Below are positions 54,089-63,460 of a stretch of 64,000 nucleotides of DNA, in pieces. Each line of letters begins with the position of its first letter. Positions within the stretch are counted from its first letter, which is position 1. The position numbers and the translations under genes were made by a program. The DNA comes from Pseudaminobacter sp047739745. GTDB taxonomy: Bacteria > Pseudomonadota > Alphaproteobacteria > Rhizobiales > Rhizobiaceae. The stretch spans positions 9,238-73,237 of the forward strand of contig NZ_JBLLVA010000024.1 of NCBI RefSeq assembly GCF_047739745.1, in the 5' to 3' direction. The notes below the pieces were generated by a model. The model had not been told where the DNA came from and ran no database searches. It saw only the letters and a list, made by a program, of their open reading frames with translations.

Positions 54089-56428
54089 TTAAAGTTTCAC
54101 GGTCCGCAGGCGCAGCGCATTGGCGATGACGGAGACCGACGACAGGCTCATCGCGGCTGCCGCCAGCATCGGCGACAGAAGCACACCGAACACGGGATAG
54201 AGCACGCCCGCCGCAACCGGCACGCCAAGCGCATTGTAGACGAAGGCGAAGAACAGATTTTCCTTGATGTTACGGATTGTCGCCTGCGCCAGCCGCCGCG
54301 CTCGGACGATGCCGTTGAGATCGCCCTTCACCAGCGTGATGCCGGCGCTTTCCATGGCAACGTCGGCGCCCGTTCCCATGGCGATGCCGACATCGGCGGC
54401 TGCAAGCGCCGGCGCATCGTTGACACCGTCGCCGGCCATGGCAATTCGGCCGCCCCTGGCACGCAGCTCATCCACCAGCGCCTTCTTGCCTTCCGGCAAT
54501 ATGTCGGCGCGGACCTCATCGATGCCGAGGCTGGCGGCGACCGCCTTGGCGGTGCGCTCATTGTCGCCGGTGGCCATGATGATCTTCAGCCCGCTGTCAT
54601 GCAGTGCCCTTATCGCTTCGGCCGTGGTCGATTTGATCGGGTCGGAAACCGCGATGATGCCGGCCAGACGGCCTTCGACCGAGACGAACATCGCCGTGCT
54701 GCCATCCGCCCGCAGCGCATCGGCACGCGCGTCGAGCGGCTCTGTGTCGGCGCCGTCGAGTGCCATCATCGCCGCATTGCCCAGCGCCACCGCCTTGCCG
54801 GCGACGGTGCCCCTGACGCCCTTGCCGGTGGCCGCTTCGAAGCCGTCTGTGTTGAGCAGCGTCACGCCGCGCGCCTTGGCACCCTCGACGATGGCGTCGG
54901 CCAGCGGATGCTCGGAGCCTTTCTCCAGGCTCGCGGCCAGCACGAGAAGCTCGGTCTCGGCGACACCGTTCGCGGTTACAACCTCTGTCAGCACCGGCTT
55001 GCCCTCGGTCAGCGTTCCGGTCTTGTCGACGATCAGCGTATCGACGCCGGCGAACCGCTCCAGCGCTTCGGCATCCTTGATAAGCACGCCGGCGTGGGCG
55101 CCGCGTCCGGTCGCCGTCATGATCGACATCGGCGTGGCAAGACCCAGTGCGCAGGGGCAGGCGATGATCAGCACCGAAACCACCGAGACGATTGCGAAGA
55201 TCATGCTGGGCTCAGGCCCGGAAATCGCCCAAATGACGAAGGCAGCGACAGCAACCAGCACCACGGTCGGCACGAAATAAAACGAGACGCGGTCCGCAAG
55301 ACCCTGAATCGGCGCCCGGCTGCGCTGTGCCTTGGCGACCAGTTCGACGATCTGCGAAAGCACGGTGTCGGCGCCGACCTTTTCGGCGCGCATCACCAGC
55401 GAGCCGTTCCGATTGAGCGTGCCGCCGGTCAGACGATCACCCACGTCCTTCTCGACCGGAATCGGCTCGCCGGTGATCATCGATTCGTCGATAGAGGACC
55501 TGCCTTCGGTCACCAGCCCGTCGACCGGAACGCTTTCGCCCGGGCGTACGCGCAGCAGATCGCCAGCCTTGACCGCTTCAAGTTCCACATCGCTTTCGGT
55601 TCCATCGGAGCGGATCAACCGCGCGGTCTTTGGCGCAAGGTCCAGCAGCGCCCTGATCGCGGAGCCGGTGCGTTCGCGCGCCTTCAGTTCCAGCACCTGG
55701 CCGAGAAACACCAGCGCCACAATGACCGCGGCGGCCTCGAAATAGACTGGCACCGTCCCGCCATGGCCGCGGAAGGAGTGCGGGAACGCATCCGGGAAAA
55801 GCGCTGCAACCACGCTGTAGAGATAGGCCGCACCAACACCGAGCGAGATCAGCGTCCACATGTTCGGACTGCGGTTGAGGATCGACTGCCAGCCGCGATG
55901 GAAAAACGGTAGCGCCGCCCACAGCACGACAGGCGTCGCGAGCGCCAACTCGATCCAGATCGCAAGCCGTTCGCCGAACCAGTCGCGCACCGGCAGGCCG
56001 ATCATCGGCCCCATGGTCAGAACCAGCAGCGGAATGGAAAGCGCCGCACTGACCCAGAATCGCCTTGTGAAGTCGACGAGTTCCGGGTTTGGCCCCTCCT
56101 CGCCCGTCGGCACGCCCATCGGCTCCAGCGCCATCCCGCAAATCGGGCAGGAGCCGGGCTCGTCGCGAATGATTTCCGGATGCATCGGGCAGGTGTATTT
56201 CGTGCCCTTCGGCGCCGGCGCAGGCTGAGGGCGCTCGCCAAGATAGGTCTCGGGGTCTGCTTCGAACTTCGCCTTGCAACCGGCGGAGCAGAAATAGAAA
56301 TCCCGCCCGTCATGGCGCGTGCGATGCCTTGCAGTGTCGGGATCGACAGTCATGCCGCAGACCGGATCGCGCACGACCTCCGCGACGGCTCCGCTGTCGT
56401 GATGGGCATGTTCGCGGTGATCAGTCAC
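54089..56428 (-). CDS. copA: Cu(I)-exporting P-type ATPase with N-terminal YHS and metal-binding domains
   Basis: A 779-residue P1B-1 copper pump. The N-terminus is His-rich (HREHAHHD), then a YHS domain (PVCGMTVDPDTARHRTRHDGRDFYFCSAGCKAKFE, positions about 22-58), then a heavy-metal-binding domain YTCPMHPEIIRDEPGSCPICGMALE (about 77-105). A classic GMTCxxC HMA domain is absent. The core has CPCALGLATP in helix 6, DKTGTLTEGKP, GSEHPLADAI, MATGDNERTAKAVA and GDGVNDAPALAAADVGIAMG. FVYNALGVP and MSLSSVSVIANALRLR in the last helices fit Cu(I). The GTG start at 56428 follows GGGAACG. First gene of copA-cueR-DUF305. Confidence 0.94.
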   Translation of the reverse strand: MTDHREHAHHDSGAVAEVVRDPVCGMTVDPDTARHRTRHDGRDFYFCSAGCKAKFEADPETYLGERPQPAPAPKGTKYTCPMHPEIIRDEPGSCPICGMALEPMGVPTGEEGPNPELVDFTRRFWVSAALSIPLLVLTMGPMIGLPVRDWFGERLAIWIELALATPVVLWAALPFFHRGWQSILNRSPNMWTLISLGVGAAYLYSVVAALFPDAFPHSFRGHGGTVPVYFEAAAVIVALVFLGQVLELKARERTGSAIRALLDLAPKTARLIRSDGTESDVELEAVKAGDLLRVRPGESVPVDGLVTEGRSSIDESMITGEPIPVEKDVGDRLTGGTLNRNGSLVMRAEKVGADTVLSQIVELVAKAQRSRAPIQGLADRVSFYFVPTVVLVAVAAFVIWAISGPEPSMIFAIVSVVSVLIIACPCALGLATPMSIMTATGRGAHAGVLIKDAEALERFAGVDTLIVDKTGTLTEGKPVLTEVVTANGVAETELLVLAASLEKGSEHPLADAIVEGAKARGVTLLNTDGFEAATGKGVRGTVAGKAVALGNAAMMALDGADTEPLDARADALRADGSTAMFVSVEGRLAGIIAVSDPIKSTTAEAIRALHDSGLKIIMATGDNERTAKAVAASLGIDEVRADILPEGKKALVDELRARGGRIAMAGDGVNDAPALAAADVGIAMGTGADVAMESAGITLVKGDLNGIVRARRLAQATIRNIKENLFFAFVYNALGVPVAAGVLYPVFGVLLSPMLAAAAMSLSSVSVIANALRLRTVKL

Positions 56429-56465
56429 AATGTTCGTTCCCGTGCCAGCTTCATATGGGGGAACG

Positions 56466-56496
56466 AAGTTAGGGTTTCCAGTAACTGGAAGGTCAA
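56466..56496 (-). promoter_or_regulatory. CueR-type promoter of copA
   Basis: On the minus strand the -35 box TTGACC (56491-56496) and -10 box TAACTT (56466-56471) are 19 bp apart, longer than the 17-bp norm, the hallmark of MerR-family promoters. The spacer contains the dyad TTCCAG-TTA-CTGGAA (56476-56490), matching known CueR sites in style. Confidence 0.85.
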
Positions 56497-56588
56497 GGGC
56501 AGGTTGCCGGTTTTTTAAAGTTGACAAGCGAATCAAACTAGCCCTTCAAGAGAATCTGGCCCCAAATCACTCGTGGAAAGGAGTCAGA

Positions 56589-56756
56589 ATGAAACGCGTC
56601 GAACTGCTGGAGCGCCTGAATAAATTACAAGCTCATGAGCTCTACAGGGGTAAGGATATACGAAGCATCAGCGCCTTCATGGACAACAAGGCGCTTGAAT
56701 TACACATTCAGAACTTTGAAAAAGGCATCGACGTCAGCACGAACAAAGGCGCATAG
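56589..56756 (+). CDS. Orphan 55-residue protein
   Basis: A small frame starting MKRVELLERLNKLQAHEL at ATG 56589, with the strong ribosome site GGAAAGGAG eight bases before it. TTGACA at 56521-56526 may be the -35 box. The protein is charged and probably helical (ELHIQNFEKGIDVSTNKGA at the end) and lower in GC than its neighbours. No family recognised. It is divergent from copA and convergent with kynU. Confidence 0.7.
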   Translation: MKRVELLERLNKLQAHELYRGKDIRSISAFMDNKALELHIQNFEKGIDVSTNKGA

Positions 56757-56800
56757 CGCCTCTATTCATGTGAGAGCCGTCGTCCGATCTGAACAAGGCG

Positions 56801-58048
56801 TCAAGTGACTGCAGCCCTTACGCTGAAGCGTTCATGCTTCCAGGCTTCGGTCTTCAGTATATCGCGCAGGATCATGGTCGCGTCCCAAACATCGCGATAG
56901 CTCACATAGAGCGGCGCGAAACCGAAGCGCATGACATCCGGCGCGCGGAAATCGCCGATGACGCCGCGCTCGATCAGCGCCTGCATGATCTCATAGCCAT
57001 GCGGATGCGCGAAGGACACCTGGCTGCCGCGCGAGGCGCCTTCGCGCGGGCCGGCGAGCGCCACCCCATATTCGCCGCAGCCTGCCTCGACCAACTCGAT
57101 GAACAGGTCGGTCAACGCCATGCTCTTCTGCCGGAGCAGGTTGAGATCGACGTCGTCCCAGACGTCGAGCGCGCCTTTCAGTGCGCGCAACGACAGCACC
57201 GGCTGCGTGCCGCAAAGAAACCGCTTTATGCCGGAGCCGGCCGCGTAGTCCTGCTCGAAGGCGAACGGCCGGGCATGGCCCCACCAGCCGGTCAATGGTT
57301 GTCGCAGATTGTCGTGATGGCGCCTTGCCGCGTAGATGAATGCCGGCGCGCCCGGACCGCCATTCAGATATTTGTAGGTACATCCCACCGCAAGATCGGC
57401 TTCGGCACCGCCGAGCTCGACCGGCAGGGCGCCGGCACTGTGACAAAGGTCCCAGATCACGACGGCGCCGGCGGCATGCACGCGCGCGGTCAGTGCGGCC
57501 ATGTCGCGCAATTCACCGGTCTTATAGTTGACGTGATTGACCAGAACCGCCGCGACGTTTTCGTCGATCAAATCCTCGATCGCCTCCCCATCAACGCCCT
57601 CGAGGCGGATTGAAATATCCGGCCGTTCGGCGGCGACGCCCTGAGCCATATAGATGTCGGTCGGAAAGCTGCCGCTCTCGGCGACGATGACCGACCTGCC
57701 TGGACGAAGCGACAGTCCCGCGTGCAGCGCCTTGTAGATGTTCACCGAAGTGGTGTCGCAAACCACCGTCTCGCCGGGCTCCGCCCCGATAAGCCGCCCG
57801 ATCCTGTCGCCCAGTTGCACTGGCAGGTCGAACCAGCCGGCGCGGTTCCAACTGCGGATCAGGTCCTGCGCCCATTCCTGCCGCGACGCTTGCTCCAGCT
57901 CGGCGAAAACCTGCCGGGGAGCAGCACCCAGCGAATTGCCGTCAAGATAGATAACGTCCTTCGGCAGCACGAACCTGTCGCGCATGTGCCGCAGCGGATC
58001 GGCGGCATCGCGCGCCTCCATGGCGGCAAGATCGGCAGGTGCTGTCAT
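56801..58048 (-). CDS. kynU: Kynureninase
   Basis: A 415-residue PLP enzyme that splits kynurenine or 3-hydroxykynurenine to anthranilate and alanine. Conserved parts include IYLDGNSLGAAPRQVFAELEQ near residue 34, HAGLSLRPGRSVIVAESGSFPTD, NHVNYKTGELRDMAAL, the aldimine lysine in VGCTYKYLNGGPGAP near residue 229, and FLCGTQPVLSLRAL. I chose ATG 58048; the frame is open to 58171. The remaining kynurenine pathway genes are not in this window. Confidence 0.93.
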   Translation of the reverse strand: MTAPADLAAMEARDAADPLRHMRDRFVLPKDVIYLDGNSLGAAPRQVFAELEQASRQEWAQDLIRSWNRAGWFDLPVQLGDRIGRLIGAEPGETVVCDTTSVNIYKALHAGLSLRPGRSVIVAESGSFPTDIYMAQGVAAERPDISIRLEGVDGEAIEDLIDENVAAVLVNHVNYKTGELRDMAALTARVHAAGAVVIWDLCHSAGALPVELGGAEADLAVGCTYKYLNGGPGAPAFIYAARRHHDNLRQPLTGWWGHARPFAFEQDYAAGSGIKRFLCGTQPVLSLRALKGALDVWDDVDLNLLRQKSMALTDLFIELVEAGCGEYGVALAGPREGASRGSQVSFAHPHGYEIMQALIERGVIGDFRAPDVMRFGFAPLYVSYRDVWDATMILRDILKTEAWKHERFSVRAAVT

Positions 58049-58318
58049 GATCTTCAATTCTCCGGTCCTTTGACGGCCTCGGGCTGGAACCCCGATGCGG
58101 CCTCTGAATTCAGATAATACACAAAGTGCCTGACGGTCGAGCATCAGACGCATGGCTGGAGGAGGCTTCAAGTTGCTGGAACTTTATTCCTACTTCAGCA
58201 AAGAAACGGGCAGACCGTTTCTTCTTTCGGGCGGCTTCTCCCGCAAGAATAGCATTTCGTGCTCGCACGGGCAGGTCACGTCACCCAACCCCATGTCCAA
58301 CACGTCGCGGCTGCCAAG

Positions 58319-59761
58319 ATGACCAGATCCAAAACAACTCACGTCAAGGATGCAACACCTGATGTCGGCACGGGTCGGCTGCGCCCGCCCTATGCGTCGG
58401 TTCTCGAACTCATAGGCGATACGCCGGTCGTCGAACTCACCAGATTCGACACCGGGCATTGCCGTCTGTTCGTCAAGCTCGAAAGCCAGAACCCCGGCGG
58501 CTCCATCAAGGACCGTATCGCGCTCTCCATGGTTGCCGAAGCCGAACGCAGCGGCAAGCTGGCGCCGGGCGGCACGATCGTCGAGGCCACCGCGGGCAAT
58601 ACCGGGCTCGGCCTCGCCCAGGTCGGCATCCCGAAAGGCTATCGCATCATCCTCGTCGTGCCCGACAAGATGTCGCGCGAAAAGATCCAGCATCTGCGCG
58701 CGCTCGGCGCCGAGGTCCGGATGACGCGCTCGGATGTCGGCAAGGGCCACCCGGAATATTACCAGGACATGGCCGAGAAAATCGCCGCCGAGATACCTGG
58801 CGCCTTTTACGTCAACCAGTTCGCCAACCCGGCCAATCCGCTGGCGCACGAGACCACGACAGGCCCGGAAATCTGGCAGCAACTCGACGGCAATGTCGAT
58901 GCGGTGGTTGTCGGCGTCGGATCGGGCGGCACCCTGACCGGCCTTGGCCGGTTCTTCGCGCGTGTTTCGCCGAAGACCGAGATGATCCTCGCCGACCCTG
59001 CGGGTTCGGTGCTGGCGCCCTTTATCAAGACCGGCAAGATGAAGGAAGCCGGGAGCTGGACAGTAGAAGGTATCGGTGAGGACTTCATTCCGCCCAATGC
59101 CGACCTCTCGCTTGTCACCAAGGCGTACTCCGTCTCCGACCGGCAAAGCATGACCGCAGCGCGTGAACTGCTCTCCCGGGAAGGAATACTCGCTGGCTCG
59201 TCATCCGGTACGCTGCTTTCGGCGGCCCTTCGCTACTGCCGCGAGCAGAAGACGCCAAAGCGGGTGCTCACCCTGGTTTGCGACAGCGGCAACAAATATC
59301 TCTCCAAGGTGTTCGACGATTTCTGGCTCGCCGAACAGGGACTCTCCGAACGCGAAACGCATGGCGACTTGCGCGACCTCGTCGCCCGCTCCTACCCGGA
59401 AGGCGGCACCGTCTATGTCGGTCCGGAAGACAATCTGCTCAACGCCTATGGCCGCATGCGACGCGCCGACGTCTCCCAACTGCCGGTACTGGAAAACGGC
59501 AAGCTCGTCGGCATCATCGACGAGAGCGACATCCTGGCCGCCATCGACGGACATTATGAAGGGCGCTGGGACCGCTTCAACGCACCCATCCGCACCGCGA
59601 TGACCGCGGACGTTCATACGTTGCAGGCCGACCAGACGCTGGACGCCCTTCTCCCCGTGTTCGATCGCAATGAAGTGGCTATCGTCTTCGATGGCGACGA
59701 ATTCATCGGTCTCATTACCCGCATCGATCTCATCAACCATCTGAGGCGCGCAAGGCCATGA
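58319..59761 (+). CDS. cbs: Cystathionine beta-synthase (PLP-CBS domain protein)
   Basis: A 480-residue PLP enzyme that condenses serine and homocysteine. The aldimine lysine is in SQNPGGSIKDRIALSM near residue 55; TAGNTGLGLAQVG binds substrate and GVGSGGTLTGLGRF the PLP phosphate. The C-terminal third has two CBS domains (ADVSQLPVLENGKLVGIIDESDI and EFIGLITRIDLINHLR). ATG 58319 is chosen; an upstream ATG region to 58259 is open but looks non-coding. Its stop overlaps the cystathionine gamma-lyase ATG, so both form a reverse transsulfuration unit. Confidence 0.91.
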   Translation: MTRSKTTHVKDATPDVGTGRLRPPYASVLELIGDTPVVELTRFDTGHCRLFVKLESQNPGGSIKDRIALSMVAEAERSGKLAPGGTIVEATAGNTGLGLAQVGIPKGYRIILVVPDKMSREKIQHLRALGAEVRMTRSDVGKGHPEYYQDMAEKIAAEIPGAFYVNQFANPANPLAHETTTGPEIWQQLDGNVDAVVVGVGSGGTLTGLGRFFARVSPKTEMILADPAGSVLAPFIKTGKMKEAGSWTVEGIGEDFIPPNADLSLVTKAYSVSDRQSMTAARELLSREGILAGSSSGTLLSAALRYCREQKTPKRVLTLVCDSGNKYLSKVFDDFWLAEQGLSERETHGDLRDLVARSYPEGGTVYVGPEDNLLNAYGRMRRADVSQLPVLENGKLVGIIDESDILAAIDGHYEGRWDRFNAPIRTAMTADVHTLQADQTLDALLPVFDRNEVAIVFDGDEFIGLITRIDLINHLRRARP

Positions 59762-60927
59762 GCACACCGGAAAAGAACAGACTGGCCTTTTCGACACGCA
59801 CGATCCATGGCGGTCAGAGCCACGACCCAACCACCGGCGCCGTGATGGTGCCGATTTATGCGACCTCCACCTATGCACAGCAGAGCCCTGGCGTGCACAA
59901 AGGCTTCGAATATGCCCGCAGCCAGAATCCGACCCGTTTTGCCTTCGAGCGGGCAGTGGCCGATCTCGAAAGCGGCGAGGCAGGCTTCGCATTCGCCTCC
60001 GGGCTGGCGGCGATCGCGACTGTATTCGAACTCCTAGATACCGGCGCCCATATCGTCGCCACCGACGATATCTATGGCGGCACGTTTCGGCTGCTCGAAC
60101 GGGTGCGCAAGCGCTCCGCCGGCTTTCAGGTGAGCTTTGTCGACTTCACCAATCTTGAGGCGGTCGAGGCGGCAATCCGGCCCGAGACACGGCTGTTATG
60201 GGTTGAAACGCCAACCAATCCGCTGCTGCGCATCGTCGATCTGGAGGCAGTGGCGGCGCTCTCCCGTCACAGGGGCCTGATTTCGGTGGCGGACAACACC
60301 TTTTGCAGCCCCTATCTGCAGCGGCCGCTGGAGCTCGGCATCGACATCGTCGTCCACTCCACGACCAAATACCTTAACGGCCATTCCGATATGGTCGGCG
60401 GCGTGGCGGTGATTGGAAACAACAAGGACTTGGCCGATCGGCTGAAGTTCCTCCAGAATGCGGTCGGGGCCATTTCCGGCCCCTTCGACAGCTTCCTGGC
60501 GTTGCGGGGCCTCAAGACGCTGGCGCTGAGGATGGAACGGCATTCTTCGAACGGCCAGAAGATCGCCGAATGGCTGAAACGCCGCCCTGATGTGCGCCGC
60601 GTCATCTATCCGGGCCTGGCAAGCCATCCGCAACATGAGCTGGCGCGCAGGCAGATGCATGGCTTCGGCGGCATGATTTCCGTCGAACTCGACCGTGATC
60701 TGGCCGGCACCAGGCGCTTCCTCGAGCGTACGCGGCTGTTCACTCTGGCCGAAAGCCTCGGCGGAGTGGAAAGCCTGATCGAGCATCCGGCGCTGATGAC
60801 CCACGGCTCGATCCCCGCCGCGCAGCGTGACCAAATCGGCATTTCGGATTCGCTGATCCGCCTCTCGGCCGGCATAGAGGATGCCGACGATCTGATTGCC
60901 GACCTGGCCCAAGCGCTGGCTGGTTGA
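59758..60927 (+). CDS. Cystathionine gamma-lyase / gamma-synthase family, probable lyase
   Basis: A 389-residue PLP enzyme of the Cys/Met metabolism family. FSTRTIHGGQSHDPTTGAVMVPIYATSTYAQ starts the protein; FEYARSQNPTRFAFE, IVATDDIYGGTFRL, the lysine in HSTTKYLNGHSDMVGG near residue 203, and LAESLGGVESLIEHPALMTH follow. Next to CBS it should cut cystathionine to cysteine, ammonia and 2-oxobutyrate. Overlap with cbs by 4 nt gives coupling. Confidence 0.91.
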   Translation: MSTPEKNRLAFSTRTIHGGQSHDPTTGAVMVPIYATSTYAQQSPGVHKGFEYARSQNPTRFAFERAVADLESGEAGFAFASGLAAIATVFELLDTGAHIVATDDIYGGTFRLLERVRKRSAGFQVSFVDFTNLEAVEAAIRPETRLLWVETPTNPLLRIVDLEAVAALSRHRGLISVADNTFCSPYLQRPLELGIDIVVHSTTKYLNGHSDMVGGVAVIGNNKDLADRLKFLQNAVGAISGPFDSFLALRGLKTLALRMERHSSNGQKIAEWLKRRPDVRRVIYPGLASHPQHELARRQMHGFGGMISVELDRDLAGTRRFLERTRLFTLAESLGGVESLIEHPALMTHGSIPAAQRDQIGISDSLIRLSAGIEDADDLIADLAQALAG

Positions 60928-61079
60928 CGTGCTGGCCTGAGGCCGTTTGACAACTCGCCCTGCCGAGGGCATCCAGCGTGGTTCTTCGGGAACCGGGCGG
61001 AGCGTACTTCAAGATACGTGAGCACCGGAAGCTGAGAAGACTGCGCCAGATGCCGGCAGGGTAGAGTTTGTAAAGGCCC

Positions 61080-62318
61080 CTAGAACTCCAGAGCCCGGTC
61101 TCCCTTCTCATCCCTGATCCGCGAGGGCAGGCCGATCCGGTTCATCAGGGCGACGAAGGGCTGCGCCGGCAGTTCCTCGACATTGACCATTTTCTTCACG
61201 TCCCAGGCCCCCTGCGCGATGAGAATGGCGGCTGCAACCGGCGGTACGCCGGCCGTGTAGGAGATCGCCTGGCTGCCGACTTCCTCGAAGGCATCGGCAT
61301 GGTCGCTCACATTGTAGATGAACACCTCGCGAGGCTTGCCATCCTTCTCGCCCTTGACCAGATCGCCGATGCAGGTCTTGCCGCTATAGCTCGGCGCCAA
61401 CGACGACGGGTCCGGCAGCACTGCCTTGACCACCTTGAGCGGCACCACCTCGAGCCCCTCGGCGGTTTTCACCGGCTGCTCGGAAAGCAGGCCGAGGTTC
61501 TTCAGCACCGTGAACACATTGATGTAGTGCTCGCCAAAGCCCATCCAGAAGCGGATATCGGGAACGTCGAAGTTCTGCGACAGCGAGTGAAGCTCGTCAT
61601 GACCGGTGAGATAAGTGGTCTGCTCGCCCACGACCGGCAGGTCGTCGGTGCGCTTGACCTCGAACATGCGGTTGGAGGTCCATTGGCTGTTCTGCCAGCT
61701 CCACACCTGCCCGGTGAATTCGCGGAAATTGATCTCCGGATCGAAGTTCGTCGCGAAATAACGGCCGTGGCTACCGGCATTCACGTCGATGATGTCGATG
61801 GAATCGATGCGATCGAAGTATTCGTCGCGCGCCAAAGCGGCGTAGGAATTGACGACACCCGGATCGAAACCCACACCGAGAATGGCGGTGACGCCCTTTT
61901 CGGCGCAGCGGTCGCGGCGCTTCCATTCATAGTTGGCGTACCATGGCGGCGTCTCGCAGATTTTCGATGGATCCTCGTGGATTGCCGTGTCGAGATAGGC
62001 GGCACCGGTTGCGATACAGGCTTCAAGCACCGGCATGTTGACGAAGGGTGATCCGACATTGATGACGATCTGCGCCCTGATTCTTTCGATCAGAGCTTTC
62101 GTGGCGTCGATATCCAGCGCATCGAGCTCATGCGCTTCCAGCACGCCGGGCACGTTCAGGTTGTTCTTTTCCTGCACGCTGGCGACGATCGCCCGGCATT
62201 TCTCCAGGGTGCGCGAAGCGATGTGAATATCGCCCAGCACATTGTTGTTCTGCGCACATTTGTGCGCAACGACCTGGGCGACGCCGCCCGCACCAACAAT
62301 CAGCACGTTCTTCTTCAT
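61080..62318 (-). CDS. Carboxy(nor)spermidine dehydrogenase (saccharopine dehydrogenase family)
   Basis: A 412-residue NADPH enzyme that reductively joins aspartate semialdehyde and a diamine to carboxynorspermidine or carboxyspermidine. The Rossmann motif is LIVGAGGVAQVVAHKC near residue 5-20; INVGSPFVNMPVLEACIATG, GVGFDPGVVNSYAALARDEYFD and SHGRYFATNFDPEINFREFTG are characteristic. It follows nspC by 44 bp and reads in the same direction, giving the two-step alternative spermidine pathway. Confidence 0.94.
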   Translation of the reverse strand: MKKNVLIVGAGGVAQVVAHKCAQNNNVLGDIHIASRTLEKCRAIVASVQEKNNLNVPGVLEAHELDALDIDATKALIERIRAQIVINVGSPFVNMPVLEACIATGAAYLDTAIHEDPSKICETPPWYANYEWKRRDRCAEKGVTAILGVGFDPGVVNSYAALARDEYFDRIDSIDIIDVNAGSHGRYFATNFDPEINFREFTGQVWSWQNSQWTSNRMFEVKRTDDLPVVGEQTTYLTGHDELHSLSQNFDVPDIRFWMGFGEHYINVFTVLKNLGLLSEQPVKTAEGLEVVPLKVVKAVLPDPSSLAPSYSGKTCIGDLVKGEKDGKPREVFIYNVSDHADAFEEVGSQAISYTAGVPPVAAAILIAQGAWDVKKMVNVEELPAQPFVALMNRIGLPSRIRDEKGDRALEF

Positions 62319-62362
62319 TTCACGCGTAACTCTCCGTTATTCCGTTGCGAGAAAGCGAAGCC

Positions 62363-63460
62363 TCAGGAGAGGCTTTCGACATAGTCGTCAAAGGTGAATT
62401 CCCTGACGAGCCTGATGCTGCCATCCAGTTCGCGCAGCACGATCGACGGCATGCGAACGCCGTTGAACCAGTTCTTCTTGACCATTGTATAGCCAGCCGC
62501 ATCCTGGATCGACAGGCGATCACCGACGGCCAGTTCCTTCTCGAACTTGAATTCGCCGAAAATATCGCCGGCAAGGCACGACTTGCCGCAGACCATGTAG
62601 CTATGCGGGCCTGTGTTCGGCTTCATTTTTGCGCTCTGGCGATAGATGAGAAGGTCGAGCATATGCGCCTCGATCGAGCTGTCGACGATCGCCAGATGCT
62701 TGCCATTGTAGAGCGTGTCTAGAACCGTGACCTCGAGCGTCGTGCTTTCGGTGATCGCGGCCTCGCCCGGCTCCAGATAGACCTGAACCGAATAGCGGTC
62801 AGCAAAGGCTTTCAGCCGCGCACAGAAGTCGTCGAGCGGGTAGCCCTCGCCGGTGAAATGAATGCCGCCGCCGAGACTCACCCACTTCACCTTGTGCAGC
62901 AGATGTCCGAATCGTTCCTCGATTTGACCGAGCATCCGGTCGAAGAGCCCAAAATCGGCGTTTTCGCAATTGTTGTGGATCATGAAGCCGGAAACTTGAT
63001 CGATCACGCCGGCAATCTTTTCCACGTCCCATTCTCCGAGCCGACTGAAGGGCCGCGCCGGGTCGGCGAGGTCGAAATCGGAGCTGCTCACCTGCGGATT
63101 GAGCCGGAGCCCTTTCGCCACGCCCGCCGCCTTTTCGGAAAAACGGGACAACTGGCCGATCGAGTTGAAAATGATCTTGTCCGAATTGGCCAGGACCTCG
63201 TCGATCTCATCGTCGCCATAAGCAACGCTATAGGCATGCGTCTCGCCACCGAACTTCTGGCGACCGAGCTTCACCTCGTAGAGCGAAGAAGACGTCGTGC
63301 CATCCATATACTCGCGCATCAAGTCGAAAACCGACCAGGTCGCGAAGCATTTGAGAGCTAGAAGTGCCTTGGCGCCTGACGCTTTTCTGACATAGCTGAT
63401 CTTTTCAAGATTCTTGAGAAGATGAGCCTTGTCGATCAGATAGTATGGCGTCTTCATCAT
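62363..63460 (-). CDS. nspC: Carboxynorspermidine decarboxylase
   Basis: A 365-residue PLP enzyme of the alanine-racemase-fold group, decarboxylating carboxy(nor)spermidine to (nor)spermidine. TPYYLIDKAHLLKNLEKI starts the barrel; the PLP lysine is in LLALKCFATWSVFD near residue 38; WVSLGGGIHFTGEGYP, YLEPGEAAITESTTLEVTVLD and MVCGKSCLAGD follow. ATG codons at 63460 and 63457 are both possible, with AAAGAAC upstream. First gene of the polyamine operon. Confidence 0.94.
   Translation of the reverse strand: MMKTPYYLIDKAHLLKNLEKISYVRKASGAKALLALKCFATWSVFDLMREYMDGTTSSSLYEVKLGRQKFGGETHAYSVAYGDDEIDEVLANSDKIIFNSIGQLSRFSEKAAGVAKGLRLNPQVSSSDFDLADPARPFSRLGEWDVEKIAGVIDQVSGFMIHNNCENADFGLFDRMLGQIEERFGHLLHKVKWVSLGGGIHFTGEGYPLDDFCARLKAFADRYSVQVYLEPGEAAITESTTLEVTVLDTLYNGKHLAIVDSSIEAHMLDLLIYRQSAKMKPNTGPHSYMVCGKSCLAGDIFGEFKFEKELAVGDRLSIQDAAGYTMVKKNWFNGVRMPSIVLRELDGSIRLVREFTFDDYVESLS

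Noticed and set aside
60980..60994. Hairpin GGTTC-TTCGG-GAACC after the transsulfuration genes
   Set aside because: Five base pairs and no T-run; not supported as a terminator.
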